Positions 36,626 through 47,720 of a stretch of DNA of 64,000 bases are shown in pieces. Within the stretch, counting starts at the first letter, position 1. Each line of letters opens with the position of its first letter. The stretch covers positions 15,158,476 to 15,222,475 of the forward strand of contig CM026428.1 in the NCBI GenBank assembly GCA_014871385.1, given 5' to 3'. The translations under genes were made by a program, and so were the position numbers. Source of the stretch: Ceratodon purpureus (lineage: Eukaryota > Streptophyta > Bryopsida > Pseudoditrichales > Ditrichaceae). The notes below the pieces were generated by a model. That model ran no database searches, was not told the origin of the DNA, and was given only the letters and a program-made list of their open reading frames with translations.

Positions 36626-38439
36626 TCACCGTCCTGGAATGGCGCTCGCGACCCTTGAAAGACCCTCTCGCGGTTGTCGTTGAGCAGCTCGGATGAGGAA
36701 TTTTCCGAAGGAAGATACTTCATTGAAATGGTTGGTTGTAGATACCTCATCCTCACTAGACTCGATGTCCTCATGCTCTTCAGCTATCTCATGGAGATGG
36801 CCCACAAGAGTGAGATCTTCACCATATAAATCGTTGTGCCTTGGTTCCACCATGAGGGATGATGGTAGGGAAGGATCTTCTTCCGGTTCACCAATTTGCT
36901 GAAACAACGGGGTGTGGGGGCTTGGCAGATCCTGCAGATAGCGATGCAAAAGTCAGCAATGGTGTCCCTGGTGGTATATTCAACAACGCAATAGACCACA
37001 TCCAATTCAATACTTGAGAGTTCACCTGCTATCCAGATTTTTTTTAAATAGGTTTTCAAGGAGCAAACCCAAAGCATAAGCCTGTTACATGGCAAGGAAT
37101 ATAATGATAACAATATGAGGAATATGAGGTGCCGCACAATACGAAGAGGATAACATAAGATCAAATAATAGAGTAGGTTTTAACCAATGCTAGGGTACTG
37201 AAATTTAAAGATTACGCTGCATAAGCTCCGGCGTGAGCAAGAGATTCTGGAGCATTCGAGTTGTGCATACGAATCTTTCAGAACAAAAATAATCTATCAG
37301 CAACCAACAGAATTAGGGTGAAAACAAGAAGAAGACTTTACCTGAAGCCATGAAAGTACTGTGTTATATGACGTCCTCAAGCGCTGATTCATATCCTCAG
37401 GTTTCAATATTTCCTCAGGCATCCCCTCAATCACCGTCTCTGAGGTGAAACCAGAGTCATACACAACTTGTGCAGTCGGAATTACAGTGGGCTCAAGATT
37501 AAACCTCAGCGCTTTTCGTTGATCCACAGACTTCTTGACCCGAGGATTTTTCAGCCTTGAATCATTCCTTGCAGGGCTACCTAATGCCTGAGATTTCTGC
37601 CCATTCTCAACGGATTTGCTTGGAAATACCTTGCTACTATTGTTTAACGGACTTCCAAGCCCCTTCACCCATTTGGACCGTAACTTGCTATGCCAATGTA
37701 CAGGACTCAAATCAAATGTGCCCTTCTCCTGCTGCTTCACATTCTTTGGTCCCACGTTGTCCTCCCAGATATTGTCTTCAGATTGCCGGTTTGCCGAGCT
37801 CAGGTCCTCCAGAAAATCCTCAACCGAGACGGCATCGTCACCCACTTCTTGGATCACTCTTAAAGCTGTCTCTTTGGCAATTCGATCCACCAAAGGCAAG
37901 CCAGCTCTTGAATACTCCACCATAGGGCTCTCATCTGCAATAATTACACTCTTCTTCTTCCCCTGGCTGCTCCGCCGTTTCGCATGAAGCGCAGTCCAAT
38001 CTTTCATCACACCTTCAATATCCTGAATAGACTGTTTGCGAGGAGCTGCAAATGGTTTTGAGTTGCCAAACGTGTCACCTTCCCCATCTCGGACATCAAA
38101 GGAAGGGTGTGACTTCCTGAAAGGTTTGGCATTATATTCATACCTGCTATGATCCATGCTTGCACCAAACTCCGTGATGTGTCCAGATAATTGCTTTGAG
38201 TGTTGTGTTCGCTTGGCGATGCTGGCTATTGAGCCGATGATGGCAAGAGCCTCCTTTGGGAGAACTGGGTCAACAGTGGGGACTTGGTACGTCGTAGAAG
38301 TAGAGAGTTCTGAATCTGCAAGAACGATATCCAAGTGACTCTCACCACGCCAGACGTGAGTTAACTTTTTCTGTAAGCAGGTGGGGCAGACGCCTTCGCC
38401 AGCGGGTGCACAGTGCGGGTGTTGCTCACACTCTCCCAT
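36626..38439 (-). CDS. Plant-specific protein with N-terminal CxxH...CxxC motif (OCTOPUS/DUF740-like)
   Basis: Two exons, 38439-37342 and 36931-36626, join in phase 0 (CTTCAG/GTAAAG ... CTGCAG/GATCTG) to 467 aa. The N-terminus has C4-x2-H7-P ... G16-V-C18-P-T-C21-L, the CxxHP...GVCPxCLxxKL signature seen in OCTOPUS/DUF740-like and related plant proteins; it could bind zinc. The rest is polar and looks disordered, with basic Ser/Lys-rich stretches and a Glu/Asp-rich segment in exon 2 (HEIAEEHEDIESSEDEVS). There is no membrane segment. OCTOPUS family members are plasma-membrane-associated polarity proteins. Similarity here is confined to the N-terminal motif, so function is not assigned. The start is fixed by the motif directly after the first Met. 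Confidence 0.8.
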
Positions 38440-39021
38440 TGCAATAAAGACATTCCCCTACCTACCTATCCAAATTGTCTCTACCATTAGCATATTGCAA
38501 AGAATTGCTCTCCTATGCAAATCATACTCGCCCTCACGAGTTCAGAAAAGACTATATATGATGTTTGGTAAGAGTAGACCCGCACCAACTTCAGCCCTTA
38601 CTTCAACCGACTCTCCATAATCTCAAAAAAGAGAAAACATCCCAACCCAAACTCCTACCGCCTTCACATGTAGAAGAGCTTTTTAGGTTAGAGAACAAGA
38701 TGGCTTCAGTCCCAGAACCGACCAGCAAAGAAGATGACTACGACGAAAACCTCGCTGCAAGATCAAACTCTAAAGAATTGCGATCGAAGTCATACACCCG
38801 AAAGGACATCCACTTGCTTCACATGAACTGAATCCGCGCCCTGTAACCTGGGAAGCTTCAAACAGCTCATCAGTGACGTCCAGGTAGCACAACAGCAGGG
38901 ATTGGGGGCACAATAGCAAACAGCCCAGCCTGTCTGCTCTCTCAAACTCCCCCCTAAAAACTCCTCATTTACCCCTCAATCCTCAACGCACTAAACCATG
39001 AACCACCCACTGATTCAAACA

Positions 39022-39264
39022 TCAGACGAAGAGATGACCCTCCGACACAGCAACCAGTACCTCCATACCACACACGTACTCCAAAGTGGCTCCTGAGAGA
39101 AAAGTTCCAGGAAATAAGAAGCACAAATTCTTGCAAAGCTGATCATATGCCGAATCAGCAACACCTGGGATTGATATGAGAAGTACCACCACAGCTGAGA
39201 GCACCGAAGTCGCCAGTGATGAGGCGATGGTGATTGCAGCAGCCGGGCCATGGAGAACCAACAT
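39022..39264 (-). CDS. Hypothetical small membrane protein
   Basis: An 80-aa frame beginning MLVLHGPAAAITIASSLATS, with one strong hydrophobic segment (about residues 8-34, ending VVVLLISIPGV). A C-terminal half with four Cys follows (QLCKNLCFLF, EYVCGMEV). Composition is coding-like compared with flanks, and no stop disturbs it. It lies about 580 bp from the divergent side of the 467-aa gene. No family is recognised; it may be an exon of a longer gene, since no other exon was identified. Confidence 0.35.
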   Translation of the reverse strand: MLVLHGPAAAITIASSLATSVLSAVVVLLISIPGVADSAYDQLCKNLCFLFPGTFLSGATLEYVCGMEVLVAVSEGHLFV

Positions 39265-40370
39265 AAATTTATTAACTCAGTTACAGAATTACCAAATCTT
39301 TCCGTCTTTCTCTCGGTCAATCTTCCGCGTGCGCAGCCGAGGACTGACACCGAACTTCGAAGAGTGGTGGTGTACTGTAGAGCGAATCCCACTTGTGGAG
39401 TGGTGTAGCTCCAGATGAGTCCTCTCCCTCAGCTGTTGCCAAATGACGGCTGTAATTTTATATGATTTTATCTGAGTCTGTGTTCTACACGTGTAGAAGG
39501 TATTAGTTCAACTAAAAGATCAATGACACCAGATGTTAAAATTTCCATGAATTCTTTTGAGTGAATTTTCAATGGCAGTAACTTAGAGAACTAGGACCGT
39601 AGTTGATGTTTAGGTGAAAAAATTCATCGTGAACTTTTTAATGACTTTCACTGCCTTGGGCATGTAAAATATGCACGAGATTATTCTAGAATATTGTGAG
39701 TTTGAAATCAGTGTGATCCGATTTAATGAGATGGCTGACTTTATTGACAGGGCCTACAGATGTAGTTTATATCAAAGGAAAAGTACCAAGTGTGACTTCA
39801 TGAAAGTATTACTGTAACTACATGAAAGTGTGGCTTCTGTGAATCGATCTTCAGGAATCACAGCGAGCTGCTTTTCTACTTGAGGGAGTTTGTCAATGCC
39901 AGCCAGTTGAGGATTCAAGGCTCCATTGAGTTTTAGAAAAAGTACACATGCAGCATTCAAGTGATAATAAGTTCAGTGTGCTTCACAAGTAGGTCACATT
40001 TAGCCATAAAATTACTGCTTCCTAATAAATTCCAGTCTAATGGTCGTCGCTAACACTTCGACCCTTTAGGCTTTACATCAATACAAACCGTTTTCATAAT
40101 TCACACATGCAGGAAATAATCCTATAATATTTAGCATAAGTCACCAAAATCACTCAACGAAAACTAAAACCAAAAATGCAAAATCCAGTCAACACCAAAC
40201 TGGGTAGAATTATAATAAAACCATGTCGGTGTCTCTCTCAACATCTCCACAATTTGCTGATCCCCGACCCATCTTCAAAAAAGAAGAAAAAGAGAATACA
40301 GTTATTTCAACAATCTCATCCTCCAGAGGTCGGTCTTCGGCAAGAAAAGCCAGCTAACATACAAATAAGT
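39265..40370. other. Intergenic DNA, no gene supported
   Basis: Contains short ORFs only, including a 62-codon frame at 39772-39960 (minus) without a recognisable domain. Confidence 0.4.
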
Positions 40371-40385
40371 TAATGCACATGATTT

Positions 40386-40470
40386 TTTTTATTTTTTCTT
40401 TTTGACGCAAGGAAAGAAAATTTATTGCCAGAAATAGTGTACAAGCCCTCATCAGACCGAAGGTCCAGGG
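40386..40470 (-). mobile_element. 85-bp retroposed fragment with 15-bp target duplication
   Basis: TAATGCACATGATTT occurs perfectly at 40371-40385 and 40471-40485, on both sides of the insert. Read on the minus strand, the insert ends AATAAATTTTCTTTCC...GTCAAAAAGAAAAAAT followed by A-rich sequence. This is the layout of a strongly 5'-truncated LINE or SINE. The tail resembles those at about 46335-46375 and 48000-48075. Confidence 0.8.
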
Positions 40471-40592
40471 TAATGCACATGATTTCATGATTCCTTCAAC
40501 TCAACAACCAAAAGGTTCTTGGTGGCCCATGTTCATCACCTAATTTTTGCCTCTTCCGAATTTGCGGCGAATATAAATAAATTATTTACAAC

Positions 40593-40796
40593 TCAATTTG
40601 GAATAATCCTTTTAATTTGATAACGTTGGTCCCACCGTCCCACCCAGTCAACAGAGTAGGTGCCAGGCGTATCGATGTCCATTGTCCACTGGCTTTGAGT
40701 ACACTTCACAACGTGACCGAAGTGGCCTCTAAAAACAATGGTGGACGTTCTAAAGTTGGTGATCAGCACTTGCATCTGTTCGGAGTAGCTGTACTT
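40593..40796 (-). pseudogene. Exon-like coding fragment of unknown protein
   Basis: The minus-strand frame SPKYSYSEQMQVLITNF, then TSTIVFRGHFGHVVKC and GTYSVDWVGRWDQRY, reads like a folded beta-rich domain and is open for about 67 codons. Upstream stops lie directly before it and no splice-linked partner exon was found. I do not recognise the family. It could be an isolated exon remnant. Confidence 0.3.
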
Positions 40797-41104
40797 GGGG
40801 GAGTTTCATTATTTTAAGATGCCTGGGCATCAAATGGGGTCCAATGAAGTGCTAAGTTACAGTTTGTAGTGGGGCCGTGTGAATCGGTTACCTGCCAGAA
40901 ACATGCAATGCACTTTAAAGCTAAAGCAAGTCAAGCCGAAAGCCTAATATGCTGGGCAATGCTTCCAGATCCCATCCCTCCAACAGGATAAGTGTTGCAA
41001 CAGTGGAGCTTCAAGGTCTGAAGCTGCACGATGATTTTATTTTTTATTGTTTTGGATCCCTGCACGATGGTTTGAAGGGAAGGGCAAATTGCAATGAGTT
41101 TTAA

Positions 41105-42007
41105 GGGGCGGTTTACACTACGGACCATGAAGATATCCCAAGAGAATTAAAATGATTTCATGGTCACGGCTCTTGGTCTAGAGCTGTGACCATGAAAAAA
41201 AAAATCATTTTTTAAATGTCTTGGTCACTTGTCATGGTGTAAAGTGGATTTGGACCGGGACGACTTTGGGCTAAATTTTTCAGATTTTGGCCAATCATTG
41301 ATTTTGTGCCCAACGGTCCCCTTGTTTTCCGTCGAGTCGACCTCTTTAGGGGCGGTTTACACTATGGACCGTGGACATTGACCATGGCCCTCTAAAATCT
41401 GTGATTGGCCAAGGAAGTTGTCCCGGTCCGACTTCGCTTTACACTACCTTGAAAAAAGAAGATTGACCACAAAGTTTGAGGTTACCAAAATGTGTTATTT
41501 TCTACCTAGTGGATAATGTTTCATGGTCCAACGGGTTTTTAGTCGAGTCGAGGTAAAGAGGTCGACTCGACGGAAAACAAGGGGACCGTTGGGTACAAAA
41601 TCAGTGATTGGCCAAAATCTGAAAAATTCAGCCCAAAGTCGTCCCGGTCCAAATCCGCTTTACACCATGACAAGTGACCAAGACATTTAAAAAATGAGTT
41701 TTTCTTTTTCATGGTCACGGCTCTAGACCAAGAGCCGTGACCATGAAATCATTTTAATTCTCTTGGGATATCTTCATGGTCCATAGTGTAAACCGCCCCT
41801 TACCTCGACTCGACTAAAAACCCGTTGGACCATGAAACATTATCCACTAGGTAGAAAATAACACATTTTGGTAACCTCAAACTTTGTGGTCAATCTCCTT
41901 TTTTCAAGGTAGTGTAAAGCGAAGTCGGACCGGGACAACTTCCTTGGCCAATCACAGATTTTAGAGGGCCATGGTCAATGTCCACGGTCCATAGTGTAAA
42001 CCGCCCC
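41105..42007. mobile_element. MITE E (outer copy), interrupted by its own twin
   Basis: The ends GGGGCGGTTTACACTACGG and (inverted) GGGGCGGTTTACACTATGG are bordered by TAA (41102-41104, 42008-42010). Without the inner copy and one TTA the element is 449 bp. Three-base TAA/TTA duplication and GGGG ends suggest a PIF/Harbinger (Tourist-like) MITE. No coding capacity. Confidence 0.88.
41349..41799. mobile_element. MITE E (inner copy), inverted, inserted in the outer copy
   Basis: A 451-bp copy that is the reverse complement of the outer element. It is inserted at the outer copy's internal CCTCT-TTA-CCTCG site, which is intact within the inner copy itself (about 41546-41560, inverted). TTA is duplicated at 41346-41348 and 41800-41802. 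The four half-elements therefore alternate X-Y-X'-Y', giving two overlapping fold-backs. Confidence 0.9.
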
Positions 42008-42009
42008 TA

Positions 42010-42365
42010 AGGTAGCGACACCCATTCCCGTGACTTTAAGCTAATTATCATACTCCTAAATGAACAATATGAAAAGTAATTATACCGTTGGAAAGGCAAT
42101 TAGATATTAATTTAGAATGTATCGAAAAAGTCATGAAATTATAAATATTGTGTACGTTATCAATAGTCAAAGTCAAAAATTGATTTGCACATGTTGACTG
42201 TGTCTAAATGGCCTTGATTCCGTGACTTGGAGAAGCAATTTCTGCCATGAAAAGTTCTTTATAATAGCAAATTTCTTCAACCACCCAAGATCAGAGTCAC
42301 TCGGATTGAGGTGCCCTGTATGCAAACGGAAACGGGTGCAGTCACGGGAATGGGTGTTGCTACCT
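42010..42365. mobile_element. MITE, AGGTAGYGRCACCC family (copy F2)
   Basis: 356 bp with inverted ends AGGTAGCGACACCCATTCCC / AGGTAGCAACACCCATTCCC, flanked by TA (42008-42009, 42366-42367). It shares termini with 32341-32671. Its left edge abuts the outer MITE E, whose TAA duplication overlaps the first base of F2. Confidence 0.8.
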
Positions 42366-42450
42366 TATAGGTGATGAGGAACTCTCTGAGAGGTTCAGAT
42401 CCATTCGTGGGATTAGGCACTTCATTTTACTGTAAATGAGATAAATTAAA

Positions 42451-44121
42451 CCCCTAAAGTCAAAATGAGCCCTCACAGGGTCAATTTGACTTTGGTCAGG
42501 TCAGGCTCTCAGTTACTAAATATAGATCGTACAAACTTAACCCCTAAAGTTCTGAGGGTATTTTTCTTCAAAACTGCCTCAAAACAGCCCCTCTTCAAAG
42601 CAAGGTGAATTTTGCAAACTTGGGGTCTTTTTTAGTACATCTAACCGTAAGATCTTGTAGCTAACTTCTATGTCTACATGTCCACCAAATCTCACACACT
42701 CATTCCTCACCAATTGCAAGATGATAACGTTCAAAGTAGAAAAACAAGTTTTTTTTTCCCTGCAGAAAAAGAGGACAACAGAGTTTTGAAGGCCCAAAAA
42801 ACCATTTTTTAAAGTAGATATGGAATGAATCTCTTCATTTATTGCTCCTAAGTGAGTTAGGTACATGTCCAAAAAATATTATATTCAAAAAAGTTGTGGA
42901 AGGTTTCCAAAAGAATCATTTTCCGCTAACAGGTATGCTGAAATTCACATACAGAGGCCGTTTTTTGACAATAAAAATAACATATGAAAAATTCTTGGAT
43001 TGAAAATCCAAACAGTGGAAACATGCTCTATTATATTCTCTATAAATATATTTTATTTTTTTTGAAAAATAACAAAATCTCAATTTTTGGTGGAATTTAA
43101 AAGTTTTGCCTTTGGGCAGATTTTGGCAGATTTGGGCAGTTTTGGGCAGAATTTGCTGCATTCACAATGGCTTAGAAAATTTCAGTACCTACCCAACGAG
43201 CAGCGTTTGACACTTAAACCCTCATAACTTTTGCATCGAGTGTTGGAATTGAAAAAAAAAAAAAAAAAAAAAAAACCCACACGTAGCTCTCGTTATGGTA
43301 TACCTTCAATAAAATTTTCATAAAATCTCGATTAAAATTGCAACTGAAGGTACATGCCCAAGTTTCAAAAACGCCCATTCTAGCACAATTGTCCTTTAGG
43401 GGTTAATTTTCTTTTGGAGATTGTGGAATTTTTTCATACGTGTCCAATAAGACCATTCAAGCTCCAAAATTCCTTATACTTTAGGAGATATACGCAGTCA
43501 AAGTTTGAAAGCATCATTAGGACATGCTGAAATCTGCCCAAATCATGCTCATATATCCTTAAAACCTGCCCAAAATCAAATAGATCTCGGAAACTTCAAA
43601 AATTCACCAAAAATTGAGATTATGTTTTTTTCAAGTTTTTCTTTTTTGAACATGTAAATCTAGTTTTAAGGCATGATCTCGCCGCTCGGATTTTTAATCC
43701 AATATTTCTGTATATGCCTTTTTAATTATCAAAGACTTGGCCTTTGTATTTGAATTTCAGCATACGTTCATGTGAAAAGTCAAGCATTTCTTTAGGTTTT
43801 ACAGGTTGTATGAGGCTAAAAAGTGCATGGACATATGCCTATACTCACCTTTACTTTTGAAATTGATTACTTTGGCTTATGAAACACTTCAAATCCATTT
43901 TACAACAAGGATAAAAAACTATTTTCCAACTTTGGATATTGGATCTCAAAAACGGTAAGGATTTTGAATTTATGGCTTAGGGTACACGTACAAATTCAAG
44001 TAAAGTAGTAGATCCTACGATTACATCCCCAAAATACATCAAAACTTGAAAATTTACACATTGTATTGAAAGAGGCCGGTTTGAGAGATTTTGACACTTT
44101 TGAGGCCTTTTGACTTTAAAG
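42451..44121. mobile_element. TTAA-type element (copy T5), interrupted
   Basis: The left end CCCCTAAAGTCAAAA and right end (inverted) CCTTTAAAGTCAAAA form decayed inverted repeats. TTAA follows the right end (44122-44125), while the left border reads TAAA. Without the nested copy at 42541-43402 it is about 805 bp. Next to it, at 44126, GCCCTAAGTGCTCAG looks like the terminus of a further T2-like copy. Older and less certain than the other copies. Confidence 0.5.
42541..43402 (+). mobile_element. TTAA-flanked non-autonomous element (copy T4), nested in T5
   Basis: 862 bp, starting CCCCTAAAGTTCTG and ending ...CAATTGTCCTTTAGGGG, with TTAA at 42537-42540 and 43403-43406. The box CCGTAAGATCTT is at 42645 (104 bp from the end), and ATAACGTTCAAAG at 42724. 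The right 80 bp match T1. Contains a 20-plus A tract near 43252. ORFs inside are chance. Confidence 0.8.
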
Positions 44122-44125
44122 GTTA

Positions 44126-45155
44126 AGCCCTAAGTGCTCAGACAACCATCTTCTGGTTGCTGCCTGAAACCAAAGAATATTTTTTTGGAATATATATATC
44201 TATCAAGTCTGCTTTCCAACACAATTTGAATCAAGTCAATCTAATTTAAACTCTACCCGTGAGAATTTTCCAAGTGAATCACTTCAACATTGTCTAAGTG
44301 ATATCAAATTTTCTATTTGGATAAATTAATGATGGTCCCTCCATCATTTTTTTCTTCTTGAACTTTACAATAGATAAACCAAATTTAATCAATAATGCTA
44401 AATGTGGAACTCAAAATTTGAAAGTATAATTTCTACAAATTTTCAAAGGTTAACAATTATAAATTTACTAAAAAAAGAAGTAGATATGTTTTTGGAATTT
44501 TGATTATACTAATTATTTGTGGAAATGATGCCTACATTTTATTTATTGAATCAAATATCATCAAACATACAAAAGGCACATATTATAGCACATCTGTGTT
44601 TTGTCCAATACCACTCAAGCTTTTAGAGGTTAAACTTTGTATATTTTGTAAATGCATGCACATACCTATTAGAAGATGGAAAAAAAAAATTGAGTTATTT
44701 TGTGAATTTTAAAATGATCCAATAAAAAATCATATAATGGCATAACAAATCATGGAACTTCAAATCTTCTGTCACAAGTGCATATCACAATGAAGGGTAT
44801 TATGGTGAATGCAAACCATCCATTCATCTCAAATTAGAAAATCCACCACCCTATGGTAATAATACCAAACTTGAAATTCAACAAAATATTTGATATTGAC
44901 ATTTTCTAATTGCATACAGTCCTTTGCTTTTGCCACTTCTCCTTCACAATGATTATTTTTTGATAAATGGTCAAATTTTAAATTATTCAAATGTGATCAT
45001 AAATGTGATTTTGATAATAAAAACCTTAAAAATCTATTAAATTAAAATAAAATTCTCCAAGTGGGAAACATGTGTCTTTGGGAAAGGGCTTCCCTGGATG
45101 TATAAACCAATTGTGCACATCTGGTAGCTGCTCCAAGGTGCAACGATGTGGACTA
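44126..45155. other. AT-rich intergenic DNA
   Basis: Apart from the T2-like terminus fragment at its left edge, nothing recognisable. Confidence 0.4.
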
Positions 45156-45578
45156 AGGTAGTAATACCGTAAACCAAGACCCCCCCATAACTTGTGTAGT
45201 AGACTTGTGCTGAAACCGACCAACAGGAATCATGATCCATGATTTTTGGTACAGTTAGTATATACCTTGACAAGCCTTGAGAAGCGTTGATGCACCTTAC
45301 AAGCGTTGAGATCTTATATCGGTTTTGGGTAGAGTTGCTTTTGGAATTAGTGCCTATGCCAGTAGCAGACTTTATGAAGTCTACAACACAAGAAATGGGG
45401 TGGACAAACTTTTCAGCTAAAATATTTCTAGGAAATTGTATTTTCATCAGAAAATTATGAAAACAACTTCTATCATCATGTTTTCAATTTGTCTATGTAC
45501 TTGCAATAATTCCCTGAGAAAATGATAGTTCAAATTGCTCAAAACTCCTTATTCTATCGGTTTATGGTATTACTACCT
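45156..45578. mobile_element. MITE with AGGTAGTAATACC ends (copy F3, related to F family)
   Basis: 423 bp with inverted ends AGGTAGTAATACCGTAAACC / AGGTAGTAATACCATAAACC, flanked by TA (45154-45155, 45579-45580). It shares only the first six to seven terminal bases with F1/F2, so it may be a sister family. The 136-codon ORF inside is not protein-like. Confidence 0.7.
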
Positions 45579-45595
45579 TACTTGGTTGATTTGTA

Positions 45596-45757
45596 ATGAT
45601 AAAAAATTTCAAGACTCAAGTTGGCCCGCTACAGCACGCCCAACAACAAGTCTTGGATTGTCTGCTTGATTGCGGCCAGAGTGCTTTGTTGAAAGCCACC
45701 CATCGTAAGGTATACTCCTATATACCTATAACCGATAGCTTAAGCATTTCAGCATAG
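45596..45757 (+). other. Exon-like short ORF
   Basis: A 53-codon frame begins at an ATG and includes FKTQVGPLQHAQQQVLDC and QSALLKATHRK, the latter followed by a possible donor GTATAC. Composition is coding-like against the AT-rich surroundings. No family is recognised and no partner exon was found. Confidence 0.25.
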
Positions 45758-46073
45758 TATATCTTGGGTTATCAAGGAGTTATTTTTAGTGCGTAGGAAA
45801 GTAAGGTTCATGAAGAATGAGTTTCTTTTCAAAATTAATTACGTAAAATTATAATTACTACAATTTTTTTGTTCGAAAGTTGGTCAGAACCCATAACCAA
45901 CATATAGCTTCACCCATGGCCGACAACAACAAGAGTAGTGAACAAACATAAGACTATTTATTTCCGTAACAGTCACAGAGGCATTCTATTAGAGGACGCA
46001 TCATGAATCTCATGTTCATCAATTATCGGCTTCCGATTTTCCATTGCTCAGCAACCATGAAGTCTATTGATCT

Positions 46074-46375
46074 GTGATGGGTGTGTTCTCAGTTATGGGT
46101 GTGTATACCTTAGTAGCTCACATCCGAGACGCTGCTTCCGCCTTCTTGAGATATTCAAGAAGGAATAAGCGTTTTCGTTCGCCCTTGGTGGATTCTGATA
46201 TAGAGACATGCAGTGGAAACTCCAACCCTCGATGGTTGGGAGTTTTCTTCACACTTAGGCCTCTACTTTGTTTTTGGCTCATTTTTTACCGACCAGTCGA
46301 TTTTCCTTGCTTGGTGTTTGTTTTTGTTTTCCGTAACGGGTAATAAATTATTCTCATTTGTGTCAAAAAAATAAA
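46074..46375 (+). mobile_element. Possible LINE/SINE 3' end
   Basis: The segment ends GGTAATAAATTATTCTC...GTGTCAAAAAAATAAA, like the tails of the insert at 40386-40470 (inverted) and of the LINE at 47375-48075. An 89-codon ORF with a hydrophobic end precedes it and has no recognisable domain. The 5' limit and target duplication were not found. Confidence 0.4.
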
Positions 46376-47380
46376 TGGAAAAAAATAAAACTAGGGCTAT
46401 GCAATACTACGCACAACTGTCGACAAAAATCATAAATTTTTAATTTGAATATAAAAATGAAAGGTGTTCATGTAAAAATAAAATAAAATTTACACAAAAA
46501 TGAATGAAGTCGAGTTCTGCTTTTGCTTTTGAAATATACCAAATGATTTTTAAATATTTTGTTTGAAATAACTTTTGCAATGACGTTTTGAATAGCCATT
46601 TATATAATCTATATAACTTTTCAAATAACTTTTAAGTTTTCCAACTCCAACTTCAATCTCTTTTTCATTTCAATAATACCAAAGGACTTGATGACGACGA
46701 CAACTATGATTTAATTGTGAACCATCCAACAACCAATATTTAATTGCATGGTTGTCAAAAGGCCATTGTACTCTATGAAGAAGTCCACAGGCATGAATTC
46801 TAAAGAATGCTAAAGAATGTAGTGAAGTAATTGGCTAGAAAGGAGACTCTTTTCCAATTAAATTCTACATGTCCATGATGATTTGAGCCCAAAAAAGTGC
46901 CTTTCAATACATCTTTGTTGAGTAATGTTTTTTTTCAATTTCATTACATTCTTTGACAAGTTTTGGAATTTTCATCATTGGAAATTGTAAATTTGAATTC
47001 AAAATGAAGTGTTGGAATTATTTTTCATGAAGGCTTGAATGAATTGCATGTATATTATGACTTCTCGTATTTCTAACCTTACCTCACTTATTGGAATAGA
47101 ATGAATTAAAAATTCATGTGTTAATATGATTATCTACAAAACCATGATATTTTTAGTTATTTCTTAAAAAACGGCTTTGAAATTTTATGTGGTTGGGCAA
47201 GTTGAGTTTCAAAACCTTCCACCACCTACAACTTTTGCATTACGCATTGAAATTTGTATAAAACAAACCATGACATTTTAAAGACCTAGATATTCTACCT
47301 AAAAAAATTAAAAGTTTATAGTATTTTTGATACCTTGCCCAAAATAGCCATAGGTTAATGTTTACACTACAATCCTACTA

Positions 47381-47720
47381 TTGACCAATCTTGTTAGATT
47401 TGTCCAAACAAGTCAGACTAAATCGTACACTCACTATTTTTACAACTGTAAAAATGCCAAGGACGTGTGGAATAACTGCTTCTACCTATTTCATATTATC
47501 CAAAAAGATAGGAATAATTTGACACCTTCCCATAAGTTTTCACTTGGTCATTGTGTCAATAGTCAAACCGTTAGATTTACAAAGGGAGGATTAGTAAAAT
47601 TGTGGTTTGTATTAAGAGGAATTAGTTTATAATGTATATGGAAAAGCATGAATATCAAAATCTTTGAAAACCAGTGTTGGCCTTCTCAACAAATTCAGTT
47701 GTTTGTTTAGGAATCTCTTT
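47381..47720 (+). pseudogene. LINE ORF2 C-terminus (zf-RVT domain remnant)
   Basis: The frame contains SYTHYFYNCKNAKDVWNNCF and LWFVLRGISL, then, after a TAA, CIWKSMNIKIFENQCW. This is the pattern of the zinc-binding reverse-transcriptase domain that closes plant LINE ORF2 (HLFYNCxxAKxVW ... WxIWKxRNxKIFE). The in-frame stop and truncation make it inactive. Confidence 0.75.
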
